Assembly: GCF_014652275.1 (NCBI RefSeq)
Contig: NZ_BMYM01000001.1
Span: 1,364,001-1,428,000, forward strand
Source: Parahalioglobus pacificus
GTDB taxonomy: Bacteria; Pseudomonadota; Gammaproteobacteria; Pseudomonadales; Halieaceae
DNA: 64,000 nucleotides
Reading direction: 5' to 3'
The notes beneath the pieces were generated by a model that was not told the origin of the DNA, searched no databases, and saw nothing but the letters and a program-made list of their open reading frames with translations. Positions 51,719-60,923 of the stretch are shown piece after piece; position 1 is the stretch's first letter; every line of letters starts with the position of its first letter. Position numbers and translations under genes: made by a program.

Positions 51719-52150
51719 CTAGGCATTTCGTGCAGCATTGGCCATGGCACCCAGCATGCTGGCGTAAGTATCCGACATCACCTGCACCATCATCTCAGGA
51801 TCAACGCCGTCTACGGTAAGACCGGAAAACTGCGCATCCCAGGTAGCTTGGGTGGTGTCGCCGTTTGCCTGCAATTCAGCCACGACCCGGTAGTCACGCA
51901 TAATGTTCATGCCCCCTTCGAGGACAGCGTACTCCATGCGATGGGCGGCGTGATCGATTGACAGCAGTTGTTCCTCCACCGGTGCGTCACTGCCCGCCAT
52001 AAAGATGCGCCGCTTCATACCCGGGCCTTCACCCTCGCGCTCGACACGCTCGGGGCCCTCATACCAGTCCAGGTTCGCAAAGTCAGAGACCAGTGCCCAG
52101 AGTTCAGTTATACCAACGTCCAAGGTCTTTTTAACGGTGAATTGGTGCAT
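51719..52150 (-). CDS. SRPBCC (START/Bet v1-like) family protein
   Basis: 143 residues. Starts FTVKKTLDVGITELWALVSDFANLDWYEGPERVEREGEG, typical of polyketide-cyclase/Bet v1-like SRPBCC proteins, and ends MVQVMSDTYASMLGAMANA. It binds a hydrophobic ligand in a deep pocket; role unknown. GGAG precedes the ATG. It is divergent from the DapB-like gene (separated by 77 bases), so the two may share a promoter region. Confidence 0.85.
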   Translation of the reverse strand: MHQFTVKKTLDVGITELWALVSDFANLDWYEGPERVEREGEGPGMKRRIFMAGSDAPVEEQLLSIDHAAHRMEYAVLEGGMNIMRDYRVVAELQANGDTTQATWDAQFSGLTVDGVDPEMMVQVMSDTYASMLGAMANAARNA

Positions 52151-52227
52151 GCCGGTTTCTCCAGTTGAGGCGGCTTGGAATTGTAAGCTACCTTCGATGT
52201 CACTCGCTCGCTAGAAGGCAGATAAGA

Positions 52228-53298
52228 ATGACACTAAAAGCAATTGTATGGGGCACGGGTAATGTCGGCAGACCGGCAATACGTGCGGTACAGAGTCACG
52301 ATGAGCTCACACTGGTGGGCTGCGTGGTCTCCGCCAGTGACAAGGTAGGCCAGGACGCTGGCACCCTGGCCGGACTGGAACCCACAGGCGTCATCGCCAC
52401 CCAGGATGGTCAGGCACTGTTGGCGCAGGGTGCCGACGTGGTGATTTACACCGCCACTGCTGATACGCGCCCCGAGGAAGCCATGGCAGACCTGATGGCC
52501 TGCCTGAATGCCGGGGTCAACGTGGTTTCTACGGCTTTCTATGCCCTGCTGCATCCGGACTCCGCACCCGAGGAGCTACGCCGTGACATCGAAGCCGCCT
52601 GTGAGGGCACGGGTGCCTCGGTGTTCATCTCGGGGATCGATCCCGGCTGGGCAATGGACGCCATGCCCATCATGCTCACCGGCGCCAGTGCCAACATCCG
52701 CGAGATCCGCAGCCGCGAAATATTCAATTACGCACTTTACGACCAGCCGCATGTCGTGCGTGAGGTGATCGGCTTTGGCAAGAGCATGGATGAGTTGCCG
52801 CTGATGCTGCATGACTTTGCCATCGAGATGGTCTGGGCACCCATGCTACGCATCGTGGGTGAGTCACTGGGTAAGCCCGTTGAATCCGTTGAGGTCAGCG
52901 TAGAGCGCAGACCGCTGGAGAAAGACATCGATGTGACGGGTATGGGGCATTTCGAGGCCGGCACCCAGGGCGCTTTCCGTTTCGAGATTCGAGGGCTGCA
53001 CGCGGGTAAGCCGATTTACGTGCTGGAACACGTCACGCGCATCGACGATGACTGCGCACCTGACTGGCCTTATCCCCCGGAGGGCAGTGGTTGCCACCAG
53101 GTGATCATCAGCGGCGACCCGGATATCCACGTCACCTTCCACGGCAAAGACCACCATGAGCCGGGACCGGCGGGCGGCGGCAATGCCAGTGCCGCTAACT
53201 GGGTGGTTAATGCGATCCCTGCGGTCTGTTGCAGTAAAGGCATTGTTACAGTGGCGGACATTGGCTTCCCCAGCGGTCGCTCGCAGTTAGCGGTCTAA
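52228..53298 (+). CDS. DapB-like NAD(P)-binding dehydrogenase (2,4-diaminopentanoate type)
   Basis: 356 residues from ATG 52228, the shortest start that still includes KAIVWGTGNVGRPAIRAV, the Rossmann motif. Downstream: VGCVVSASDKVGQDAGTLAG and VIYTATADTRPEEAM, FISGIDPGWAMDAMP, and the C-terminal part with ITGDPDIHVTF-like region. The family (homologues of dihydrodipicolinate reductase) includes 2,4-diaminopentanoate dehydrogenase and other uncharacterised dehydrogenases of marine bacteria. Substrate unknown. It is divergent from the SRPBCC gene. Confidence 0.83.
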   Translation: MTLKAIVWGTGNVGRPAIRAVQSHDELTLVGCVVSASDKVGQDAGTLAGLEPTGVIATQDGQALLAQGADVVIYTATADTRPEEAMADLMACLNAGVNVVSTAFYALLHPDSAPEELRRDIEAACEGTGASVFISGIDPGWAMDAMPIMLTGASANIREIRSREIFNYALYDQPHVVREVIGFGKSMDELPLMLHDFAIEMVWAPMLRIVGESLGKPVESVEVSVERRPLEKDIDVTGMGHFEAGTQGAFRFEIRGLHAGKPIYVLEHVTRIDDDCAPDWPYPPEGSGCHQVIISGDPDIHVTFHGKDHHEPGPAGGGNASAANWVVNAIPAVCCSKGIVTVADIGFPSGRSQLAV

Positions 53299-53341
53299 AC
53301 CAGGAAACAGTCAGCCCCGTTAGTGCAGCACGCGCCCGGGG

Positions 53342-54019
53342 CTATTTAAAGGTACTGATTTGTTCCAGTACCTTTTTCTGGGTTGCCGCACGCGGGATCA
53401 CGGCATCATCACTGGCATGTCCAACCACCAGCAAGATGTAAGGCCGCTCGTTTTTGGGACGCTCCAGCACTTCATTCAGAAAACGCATGGGATTGGGCGT
53501 ATGGGTCAGCGTGGACAGACCCGCCTCGTGCAGTGCCGTAATCAGGAAGCCAGTGGCAATCCCCACTGACTCTGAGGTGTAGTAGTTCTTCCGCTTGTTG
53601 CCCTCTTCGTCTACGCCGTAGCGTTCTGCGAAGATTGCGATGAGCCAGGGCGCGGTTTCCAGAAATGGCTTGCTGGCGTCGGTACCCATTTTTTTCAGGT
53701 CGTTCAGCCACTCATCGCCGGCCTTGCCGCCGTAGAATGCCCGCTCCTCCTCCTCGGCAGCCTCCCGGATCTGTCGTTTGATATCCGCGTCCGCTATGCA
53801 GACGAAATGCCAGGGCTGATGATTGGCGCCATTGGGCGCGGTACCCGCGGCCCGCAGAGCCGACTCAATGACCTCGCGAGGAACGGGTTCATCGGTGAAG
53901 TGTCGCACCGTGTGGCGAGTACGTATGCGCTGGTAGTAGGCCTCGGCTGCTGCGATGGCTTGTTCGTCGGTCAGCGCAGCACGCTCGGGTAACGGAATGG
54001 GGTCGTAGTTGTAGTCCAT
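53342..54019 (-). CDS. Nitroreductase family protein
   Basis: 225 residues from ATG 54019; a longer frame upstream lacks family features. [41 protein letters not shown] is the FMN-binding beginning, and [26 protein letters not shown] the second cofactor block. FMN-dependent NAD(P)H oxidoreductase acting on nitro, quinone or halogenated compounds. Convergent with DapB-like gene by 43 bases; follows the GST gene on the same strand. Confidence 0.92.
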   Translation of the reverse strand: MDYNYDPIPLPERAALTDEQAIAAAEAYYQRIRTRHTVRHFTDEPVPREVIESALRAAGTAPNGANHQPWHFVCIADADIKRQIREAAEEEERAFYGGKAGDEWLNDLKKMGTDASKPFLETAPWLIAIFAERYGVDEEGNKRKNYYTSESVGIATGFLITALHEAGLSTLTHTPNPMRFLNEVLERPKNERPYILLVVGHASDDAVIPRAATQKKVLEQISTFK

Positions 54020-54075
54020 GATGGTCACTTTCTTGGCGGTAGTCAGGCCCACCGGGAAGCGATGGGCCTCAGCGG

Positions 54076-54918
54076 CTAATCGAGGTCTGCGGCGCTGTGG
54101 CGCTCCCGAGCCTGCTCTTCTTCGGGACCCCACACGCGGTTGACGCGCTTGCCGCGTTTGGCCGCCTCGCGACCGTCGATGGCCTCGGCCCAGCGAATCA
54201 CGTGTGTGTAGCTGGCCACATCAAGGAACTCCCCTGCTTCGTACAGCTGGCCTTTTACCAGTGCGCCATACCAGGGCCAGGTTGCCATATCGGCAATGGT
54301 GTACTCGTCACCGCAGAGATACTCGCGCTGCTCAAGGTTCTGGTTGAGCAGATCCAGTTGGCGCTTCACTTCCATGGCGTAGCGGTTAATGGGGTACTCC
54401 AGTTTCACCGGTGCGTAGGCGTAAAAGTGGCCAAAGCCACCGCCCAGGAAGGGGGTCGCCCCCATCTGCCAGAACAACCATGAAAGACACTCTGCCCTCG
54501 CCGCAGGGTCCTTGGGATAGAAAGCCTCGAACTTCTCGGCAAGGTACACCAAAATGGCACCTGACTCGAAAATGCGCGTGGGTGTCTCTGTGCTGTAATC
54601 CACCAACGCAGGGATCTTGGAGTTGGGGTTTGCGGCAACAAAGCCACTGCCAAACTGATCGCCGTCCATGATGTTGATGGTGTAAGCATCGTATTCCGCG
54701 CCCGTTTTACCCAGTGCCAATAGCTCTTCCAACAGCAATGTGACCTTCACGCCATTGGGGGTTGCCAGAGAGTAGAGCTGCAGATCGTGCTCGCCGCGCG
54801 GCAGATCCTTGTCATGGGTCGCGCCCGCAACAGGCCTGTTGATATTGGCGAAACGCCCGCCACTCTCGCTATCCCATGTCCAAACCTTGGGCGGCTCGTA
54901 ACTGCCTGCCTCACTCAT
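54076..54918 (-). CDS. YghU-type glutathione disulfide-bond oxidoreductase
   Basis: 280 residues from ATG 54918, with AGGAGAG before it. LQLYSLATPNGVKVTLLLEELL and NPNSKIPALVD, SGAILVYLAEKF are the YghU thioredoxin-domain blocks; a helical C-domain with WLFWQMGATPFLGGGFGHFYAYAP follows, typical for this subclass, with a long N-terminal extension. It uses two glutathiones to reduce disulfides or detoxify organic peroxides. Upstream of nitroreductase gene in the same strand, possible operon (56-base gap). Confidence 0.92.
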   Translation of the reverse strand: MSEAGSYEPPKVWTWDSESGGRFANINRPVAGATHDKDLPRGEHDLQLYSLATPNGVKVTLLLEELLALGKTGAEYDAYTINIMDGDQFGSGFVAANPNSKIPALVDYSTETPTRIFESGAILVYLAEKFEAFYPKDPAARAECLSWLFWQMGATPFLGGGFGHFYAYAPVKLEYPINRYAMEVKRQLDLLNQNLEQREYLCGDEYTIADMATWPWYGALVKGQLYEAGEFLDVASYTHVIRWAEAIDGREAAKRGKRVNRVWGPEEEQARERHSAADLD

Positions 54919-55072
54919 GGTGGTCTCTCCTGTGTCACTGCCCGGGCCGGGCTGAATCGGGGCGTCATAACACCACATACCAGCGGCATAGAACAAGCGG
55001 GATTCTGTGGCAGGTGCCTGCGCCAACGGCTAGTATCGAGGGACACAATAATGACAATGCGGAAAGCTGATT

Positions 55073-56821
55073 ATGTATGACCTTGTTATTCGTGGCGGCA
55101 CTGTCGTCGACGGCAACGGCGGCGACCCTTACGTCGCGGACATTGGCATCAATGGCGACACCATTGAAAGCATCGGCGAAGCACTGCCTGCGGGCCGCAA
55201 TGAACTGGACGCACAGGGCTTAATCGTAGCCCCCGGCTTCGTCGACATTCACACCCATTACGACGGCCAGGCAACCTGGGACCAGGAAATGGCCCCCTCC
55301 TCCTGGCACGGCGTCACCACTGTGGTCATGGGCAATTGCGGCGTGGGTTTTGCCCCGGCCAAACCCGACAAGCACGAATGGCTGATCGGGCTGATGGAAG
55401 GCGTGGAGGACATCCCAGGGACGGCACTGTCTGAGGGGATTCGTTGGGACTGGGAGAGCTTTCCGGAATACATGGATGCGCTGGAAACACTGCCTCGCAC
55501 CATCGACGTGGGCACCCATGTTCCGCACGGCGCTGTACGTGCCTACGTTATGGGCGAGCGCGGCGCGCGCAATGAAGACCCAACCGACACCGATATCGCG
55601 GCGATGTCCGCCATCGTTGAGGACGGGCTGGCTGCCGGTGCTCTGGGTTTCTCCACATCGCGCACAGTCTTGCACCGCGATGTGGACGGTGAGCTAGTGC
55701 CCGGAACTACTGCAACGGCCGAGGAACTGGTGGGCATAGGTCGGGCTATGGGCCGTGTTGGTCACGGGGTTTTTGAAATGGCCTCTGACCTCAACCGCGA
55801 ATGGAATGAGTTCGAGTGGATGGGCCAGCTCAGCCGCGAAACCAACTTGCCAGTCACCTTTGCCGCGCTGCAGTCCTACATGCTCGAGATACCGCTGGAC
55901 GAACAAATTGCGACCATGCGCGAAGAAAATAGCAAGGGCGCCAACATCGTGGCTCAAATTGCACTGCGCGGTAACGGCATTGTGATGGGCTGGCAAACCA
56001 CCGTGAATCCCTTCAACTTCAAGCCCACGTTTATGGCGCTGCGCGAGCGCCCCTGGGATGAGCAGATTGCGCAATTACGCGACCCAGCCGTCAGACAACA
56101 AATACTGGAAGAGGAGAATGACTTTCCCGAGACCGACCTTGGCGCACTGTTGCAAATCGTCGCCAATGGTTGGGACATGCTCTATGCCATGCGCGAGGGC
56201 TTCAACTATGAGCCCACGCCAGCTGACAGCATCGCCGCGCTGGCCGCGGCCGCAGGCGTCACCCCACAGGCCTATGCTTATGACCTGATGCTGGAAGGTG
56301 ACGGTGGCGGCTTCATTTATTTCCCGGTGCTGAACTACGCTGATGGCAATCTGGACTTTCTGGAGTCACTGCAGCGTAGCGACGACTGCGTAAACTCCCT
56401 CTCCGATGGCGGCGCACACTGTGGCACCATCTGCGATGCGGCCTCACCCACCTTCATGCTGCAACACTGGGTGCGTGATCGAGACCGGGGCACCATCAGC
56501 CTCGCTCACGCAATCAAACGTCAGAGCCGTGATACCGCCCTGCTTTACGGCCTGGAGGACAGGGGACTGCTGGCCCCCGGCTACCTGGCCGACCTCAACC
56601 TTATCGACATGGATGCGCTCAAACTGGAACACCCATGGCTAGCCTTCGACCTACCCGCAGGTGGTAAACGCCTGCTACAAAAGGCGCAGGGCTACGTTGC
56701 GACCATTAAGTCCGGCCAGGTCACCTTCCGCGATGGTGAAATGCAGGGCCCCACACCAGGCGGCGTGATTCGCGGACCCCAGGCATCACCGGCCGCGGGC
56801 GATGTGCAGGCCAGCGCCTGA
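55073..56821 (+). CDS. N-acyl-D-amino-acid deacylase family amidohydrolase
   Basis: 582 residues. [27 protein letters not shown] is the usual start; [14 protein letters not shown] gives the metal-binding H-x-[10 protein letters not shown] the next block, and [20 protein letters not shown] the catalytic Asp region; [16 protein letters not shown] is the C-terminal beta domain. Members hydrolyse N-acyl-D-amino acids, but many homologues in marine bacteria act on other amides. Length exceeds the D-aminoacylase standard (about 480), as for the longer subgroup. Starts GGAAAG before the ATG. Same strand as MOSC gene. Confidence 0.92.
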   Translation: MYDLVIRGGTVVDGNGGDPYVADIGINGDTIESIGEALPAGRNELDAQGLIVAPGFVDIHTHYDGQATWDQEMAPSSWHGVTTVVMGNCGVGFAPAKPDKHEWLIGLMEGVEDIPGTALSEGIRWDWESFPEYMDALETLPRTIDVGTHVPHGAVRAYVMGERGARNEDPTDTDIAAMSAIVEDGLAAGALGFSTSRTVLHRDVDGELVPGTTATAEELVGIGRAMGRVGHGVFEMASDLNREWNEFEWMGQLSRETNLPVTFAALQSYMLEIPLDEQIATMREENSKGANIVAQIALRGNGIVMGWQTTVNPFNFKPTFMALRERPWDEQIAQLRDPAVRQQILEEENDFPETDLGALLQIVANGWDMLYAMREGFNYEPTPADSIAALAAAAGVTPQAYAYDLMLEGDGGGFIYFPVLNYADGNLDFLESLQRSDDCVNSLSDGGAHCGTICDAASPTFMLQHWVRDRDRGTISLAHAIKRQSRDTALLYGLEDRGLLAPGYLADLNLIDMDALKLEHPWLAFDLPAGGKRLLQKAQGYVATIKSGQVTFRDGEMQGPTPGGVIRGPQASPAAGDVQASA

Positions 56822-56874
56822 TATCGCAACCAATTGGTCTGTAGGCGGCGCAGCCGTCCAACCAGAGGAAGGTC

Positions 56875-57739
56875 ATGAGCGATATCACAATTACCCAACT
56901 CTTACGTCACCCCGTAAAAAGTATGATGGGAGAGTCACTGCAGAGCCTGTTCCTGTCCGAGGGCGGTGTGCCCGGAGATCGGGCCTGGGCGGTCAAGGAT
57001 GAAGTCCGAGGCGGCATACGCGGCGGCAAGAAGCTGCCGAAGCTGATGCGCCTTGGCGCGCGCTACGAACAGCCCCCCGCTCGCTCCGGATCAAGCACGG
57101 CAACGATTACGCTCAGTGGTAGCCGCGAGGTCAGCACGAATGACCCGGATATCAACGAAGTGCTGAGCGCCGATCTCGAACACGCGGTATCCCTCTGGCC
57201 GCTGCTACCCGCAGAGCAACAGGATCACTACCGGCGGGGCGAGCCGGATTCAGAAGATTTTGAGGCCGAACTCAGGGACATGTTCGCGCGCGAAGCGGAC
57301 GAACCCCTGCCGGATATCGGTCAGTTCCCACCCGAGCTGCTGGAGTTTGAGTCACCGCCGGGGACCTATTTCGACGCCTTCCCTCCTATTGTTACTGAGC
57401 GAGCAATCGCTGCTCAGCATGGCAAAGCAACGGCCCGACGCAAACTGGGACGTGCGCCGCTTCCGGCCGAATATCCTGCTCTCGCATCCCGAGACCAGCC
57501 TACCCTTCCCCGAACAGTCTTGGGTGGGCAAAAAGCTGCAGTTAGGCGAGGCGATTCTGACCACCGAAATGGTATGCCCGCGCTGCGCCATGACCACCCA
57601 CGGCTTTGCTGACTTGCCCAGGGACCCGGGCATCATGCGAACCCTGGTGCAGGAGAACGGCGGTAACCTGGGCCTGTATGCCAGCATAGAGACTCCCGGC
57701 ACAGTGGCGGTGGGTGACGTGCTCACGATTCTCGACTAA
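56875..57739 (+). pseudogene. MOSC-domain protein gene, frameshifted
   Basis: The first frame from ATG 56875 (AGAGGAAGG before it) gives LLRHPVKSMMGESLQSLFLSEGGVPGDRAWAV, the MOSC N-terminal beta-barrel, to TYFDAFPPIV near 57390. Beyond, that frame turns to nonsense, whereas the +1 frame continues with LLSMAKQRPDANWDVRRFRPNILL and LTTEMVCPRCAMTTHG, the MOSC domain with its conserved Cys, ending LTILD at 57739. So one extra base (or two missing) lies in about 57380-57400. It encodes a molybdenum-cofactor sulfurase-C-terminal-like protein. Sequence error or recent mutation. Confidence 0.85.
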
Positions 57740-57895
57740 CACTTCCCAACTATTTCCCCTCAGCGCCGTCTGTTAAGGAAGGTGACGGTCAACCAGACCA
57801 GTGCCGTCGGATGCGCTCATTGCAAACGCGCCACGCTGAACTCGGCTGAGTTGAGCTACAAATCCTGCAAATACAAGAATAAGGATGGTTGGGGT

Positions 57896-58672
57896 ATGCG
57901 CAGAATAATTGCCTTTATTGGATTGCTGGGGGCACTGCTGTCGCCATGGGTGATGGCCGATGAACGCGCCATCGCCTGTCTTGGCCGACTGGAGCCCAAG
58001 GATGGTGTCTTCAATGTCGCAGGGCCATCAACGGGCAGTGGTGTTATCCGCTCAATTTCGGTCACCGAAGGCGATTGGGTTGATGCTGGCGATCGCCTCG
58101 CCCTGCTTGATACCTACGAACTGCGCAAAGCCGAAGCCAACCGACTTGAAGCGGTACTGAGAAACGCCCGCCGCGAGCTGAACCGGCAGCAGGACCTGGC
58201 CAAAACCTCTTCTACCAGTCGCATGTCACTGGACGATGCCACCATGGATGTTGAAGTTGCAGTGGCAGACCTGGCAGCCGCCAAGGCGCGTCTGAATTTA
58301 GCGGTAGTAACGGCACCCGTGCGCGGCCAGGTTCTGGATATTCACACGCGCCCCGGCGAGCGCATCGGCAATGAAGGCATTCTGGAGCTGGGCAAAACCG
58401 ATGAGATGTATGTAATCGCCGAGGTTTACGAGACTGATATCGCAAAAGTGGTACCCGGACAGACCGCCACCATCACACTGGCGGCATTGCCTGAACCCAT
58501 CACCGGAAGGGTAGAGAAAAGTGAGCTGCGTGTGGGACGACTGGACGTACTCGGCACGGACCCAGTGGCAAAGACGGACGCGCGTGTCGTCGAAGTGAAG
58601 ATTGTACTGGATGATCCCGGTCCTGTTGCGCGCTTCACCGATATGCAGGTCGAAGTGCAGATCAACATCTGA
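57896..58672 (+). CDS. HlyD/DevB-type membrane-fusion protein
   Basis: 258 residues from ATG 57896. A signal peptide (RRIIAFIGLLGALLSPWVMADE) is followed by IACLGRLEPKDGVFNVAGP, GVIRSISVTEGDWVDAGDRLALLDT, a short coiled coil (ELRKAEANRLEAVLRNARREL), the second barrel half VVTAPVRGQVLDIHTRPGERI and VIAEVYETDIAKVVPGQTATI. This matches the membrane-fusion component of DevBCA-type exporters. Stop overlaps the permease start by one base (TGATG). It bridges the inner membrane exporter to an outer-membrane channel. Confidence 0.9.
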   Translation: MRRIIAFIGLLGALLSPWVMADERAIACLGRLEPKDGVFNVAGPSTGSGVIRSISVTEGDWVDAGDRLALLDTYELRKAEANRLEAVLRNARRELNRQQDLAKTSSTSRMSLDDATMDVEVAVADLAAAKARLNLAVVTAPVRGQVLDIHTRPGERIGNEGILELGKTDEMYVIAEVYETDIAKVVPGQTATITLAALPEPITGRVEKSELRVGRLDVLGTDPVAKTDARVVEVKIVLDDPGPVARFTDMQVEVQINI

Positions 58673-59832
58673 TGTTCCGCTCTATCCCACTCGGGCTACA
58701 CCAGCTCTGGCATCAGAAGCTGCGCATGGTGGCAGCCACGATGGGCATCACCTTCGCGGTAGTGCTTATCTTTGTGCAGCTGGAATTCCGCGAGGCCCTG
58801 TTCGCGTCGGCAGTGCGCTACCACCAGAGCATGGACTACGACTTGGCGATGTTGAGCCCAAAGACTGACTTCCTGTTGGTCGCCGAGCAGTTCCCGCGTA
58901 ACAGGCTGTATCAGGCGCAGGGCTTCGACGCGGTCGAACAGGTCACACCCGTCTATTTGAGCACTGCGGTATGGCGCCACCCTACCGAACCCGGACGTTC
59001 CCGGCGTATTTTCGTGATCGGATTCGACCCCACTGACCCTGGCTTTGGCCGACTCATCAGCGCGGAAAACCACAGGGCCCTACAGATTCCCTATCAAGTG
59101 ATCTTCGACCGGTTAAGCCGCCTGGAATATGGCCCTGTAGAAGCGCTAATGCAGGAACGGGACGGCGAGCTCACCACCGAGATCAATGATCTGGAATTTA
59201 CCGTGGTAGACCTCTACGGCGTGGGCACTTCCTTCGGCCTGGACGGGGGTATTATCACGTCTGACCTCAACTTCCGCCGTATGTTTGGCGACAGGGATGA
59301 AGGTGCCATCGATCTGGGGCTGATTCGCCTCGCGCCCGGGCAGGATCCTGCCGAGGTGCAGGCCATGATTCAGTCCAGGCTACCCGGTGACGTGCGTGTG
59401 CTCACGCGCGCTGAATTCGCACAGATGGAAATGGACCATTGGGGGAGTACAACACCGATAGGCTATGTGTTCACCTTCGGTGCCATCATGGGGCTGGTGG
59501 TCGGGGCCATCATTGTTTACCAGATTCTCTACGCCGATGTACAAGACCACCTTGAGGAATATGCCACCCTGATGGCGATGGGCTACAACCACCACTACCT
59601 GGTGGGCGTTGTTCTGCAGGAATCCCTGGTGCTGGCCATTCTTGGATTCCTGCCGGGGCTCGGCATAGCCACGGTGCTCTATGACATCACGGCGCAGGCA
59701 ACCCAGTTGCCCATGGCCATGTCAATCAACGCAGCCCTGAGCGTGTTCGCGCTCACGCTCACCATGTGCATCTTTTCCGGCATGCTGGCGCTGCGTAAAC
59801 TCAAAACCGTTGACCCTGCGGAGGTGTTTTGA
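58672..59832 (+). CDS. DevC-type ABC exporter permease
   Basis: 386 residues. SIPLGLHQLWHQKLRMVAATMGITFAVVLIFVQLEFREALF is the MacB-like N-terminal helix and start of the periplasmic domain; three C-terminal helices (YVFTFGAIMGLVVGAIIVYQILYADV, GVVLQESLVLAILGFLPGLGIA, AALSVFALTLTMCIFSGMLAL) close the FtsX-like fold, ending LRKLKTVDPAEVF. The gene overlaps its neighbours on both sides, so one transcript and coupled translation. Substrate not known; relatives export lipids or glycolipids. Confidence 0.9.
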   Translation: MFRSIPLGLHQLWHQKLRMVAATMGITFAVVLIFVQLEFREALFASAVRYHQSMDYDLAMLSPKTDFLLVAEQFPRNRLYQAQGFDAVEQVTPVYLSTAVWRHPTEPGRSRRIFVIGFDPTDPGFGRLISAENHRALQIPYQVIFDRLSRLEYGPVEALMQERDGELTTEINDLEFTVVDLYGVGTSFGLDGGIITSDLNFRRMFGDRDEGAIDLGLIRLAPGQDPAEVQAMIQSRLPGDVRVLTRAEFAQMEMDHWGSTTPIGYVFTFGAIMGLVVGAIIVYQILYADVQDHLEEYATLMAMGYNHHYLVGVVLQESLVLAILGFLPGLGIATVLYDITAQATQLPMAMSINAALSVFALTLTMCIFSGMLALRKLKTVDPAEVF

Positions 59833-60923
59833 TGTCGCAAGCCCCCATAGCGCTCAGCGAGGTCTCCTATTTCTTCGGCCGCGGTAGCCTGCGCAAACAA
59901 ATCCTGCACAACATCAGCACCGATGTTCAGGCCGGCGAAATCGTCATTCTTACAGGCCCCTCGGGCTCGGGCAAAACCACCCTACTGACTCTGATGGGTG
60001 CGCTGCGCAGCCCGCAGGAAGGGGCGCTATCTGTGCTGGGTCGAGAGTTGCACAACAGCAAAGAGAAACAGCGCGCTGCCGTGCGCCGCGAGATCGGCTA
60101 CATCTTTCAGTCCCACAACCTGCTGGATTGCCTCACCATCGAGAAGAACATTCGCATGGCGATGCAACTCGAGGGTGTTCGCGGCGGCGAGGCGGGCAAA
60201 CGCGCGCAAGCCGTATTAGAGCGCGTAGGCCTGGGTGAGCACGCACACAAGAAACCCTCTGCCCTGTCCGGCGGGCAGAAACAAAGAGCTGGCATTGCGC
60301 GAGCGCTGGTTAATCGACCCAAGGTCGTCCTGGCTGATGAGCCTACCGCCTCGCTGGACAAACAGTCGGGGCGCGATGTCGTTAACTTGATTCAGGACCT
60401 TGCGCGTGAAGAAGGTGCTGCTGTGGTACTGGTGACCCACGACAACCGCATTCTCGATGTTGCTGACCGCATACTTCATCTTGAAGACGGGCATATGAAG
60501 TCTCTCTCCGAGGCGGTGTCTGAAGGCACCAGTCGTATGCTTAACCTGCTGGAGAAACACGATCCCGGCAGCGCGGGTTATCTAGCGACACTGGCTTTCG
60601 CTCTGTCGCGTATCGCCTATGCGGATAATGAGGTCACGGACGATGAACGGGCAGCCATGCGACAAATCCTCATCGACGTGGGCGATCTGGCAGAGGCCGA
60701 GGTGGACTTCATCATGGAGCTGTCGCTGATTGAGCGACATACCCAGACTGTGGGCGAAGAACCCGCCGGAGAGCGCTCGGGCTTTGATGACGAAAAGAGT
60801 CGCCACTTCATCGACTCACTCTACGCCATCGCCAATGCTGACGGACATATCAGTCCCGAAGAGGTGTCCGAGATCAACGCCATTGCCCACGAGTTCGGGC
60901 TGAAGGACTATCGCGCCCGCTAA
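59832..60923 (+). CDS. DevA-type ABC ATPase with C-terminal TerB-like domain
   Basis: 363 residues from ATG 59832 (the preceding TTG is not needed). The first 230 are a standard exporter ATPase: GPSGSGKTTLLTLMGALRSPQ (Walker A), LSGGQKQRAGIARAL, VVLADEPTASLDKQSG and TVVLVTHDNRI. From about residue 240: GYLATLAFALSRIAYADNEVTDDERAAMRQIL and HFIDSLYAIANADGHISPEEVSEINAIA are two helical-pair segments with the acidic calcium-binding-like TerB pattern (ADGxxxxxE). TerB-like domains are known from tellurite and stress loci; fusion to DevA-type ATPases is unusual. It converges on the acylase gene (4-base overlap). Confidence 0.88.
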   Translation: MSQAPIALSEVSYFFGRGSLRKQILHNISTDVQAGEIVILTGPSGSGKTTLLTLMGALRSPQEGALSVLGRELHNSKEKQRAAVRREIGYIFQSHNLLDCLTIEKNIRMAMQLEGVRGGEAGKRAQAVLERVGLGEHAHKKPSALSGGQKQRAGIARALVNRPKVVLADEPTASLDKQSGRDVVNLIQDLAREEGAAVVLVTHDNRILDVADRILHLEDGHMKSLSEAVSEGTSRMLNLLEKHDPGSAGYLATLAFALSRIAYADNEVTDDERAAMRQILIDVGDLAEAEVDFIMELSLIERHTQTVGEEPAGERSGFDDEKSRHFIDSLYAIANADGHISPEEVSEINAIAHEFGLKDYRAR

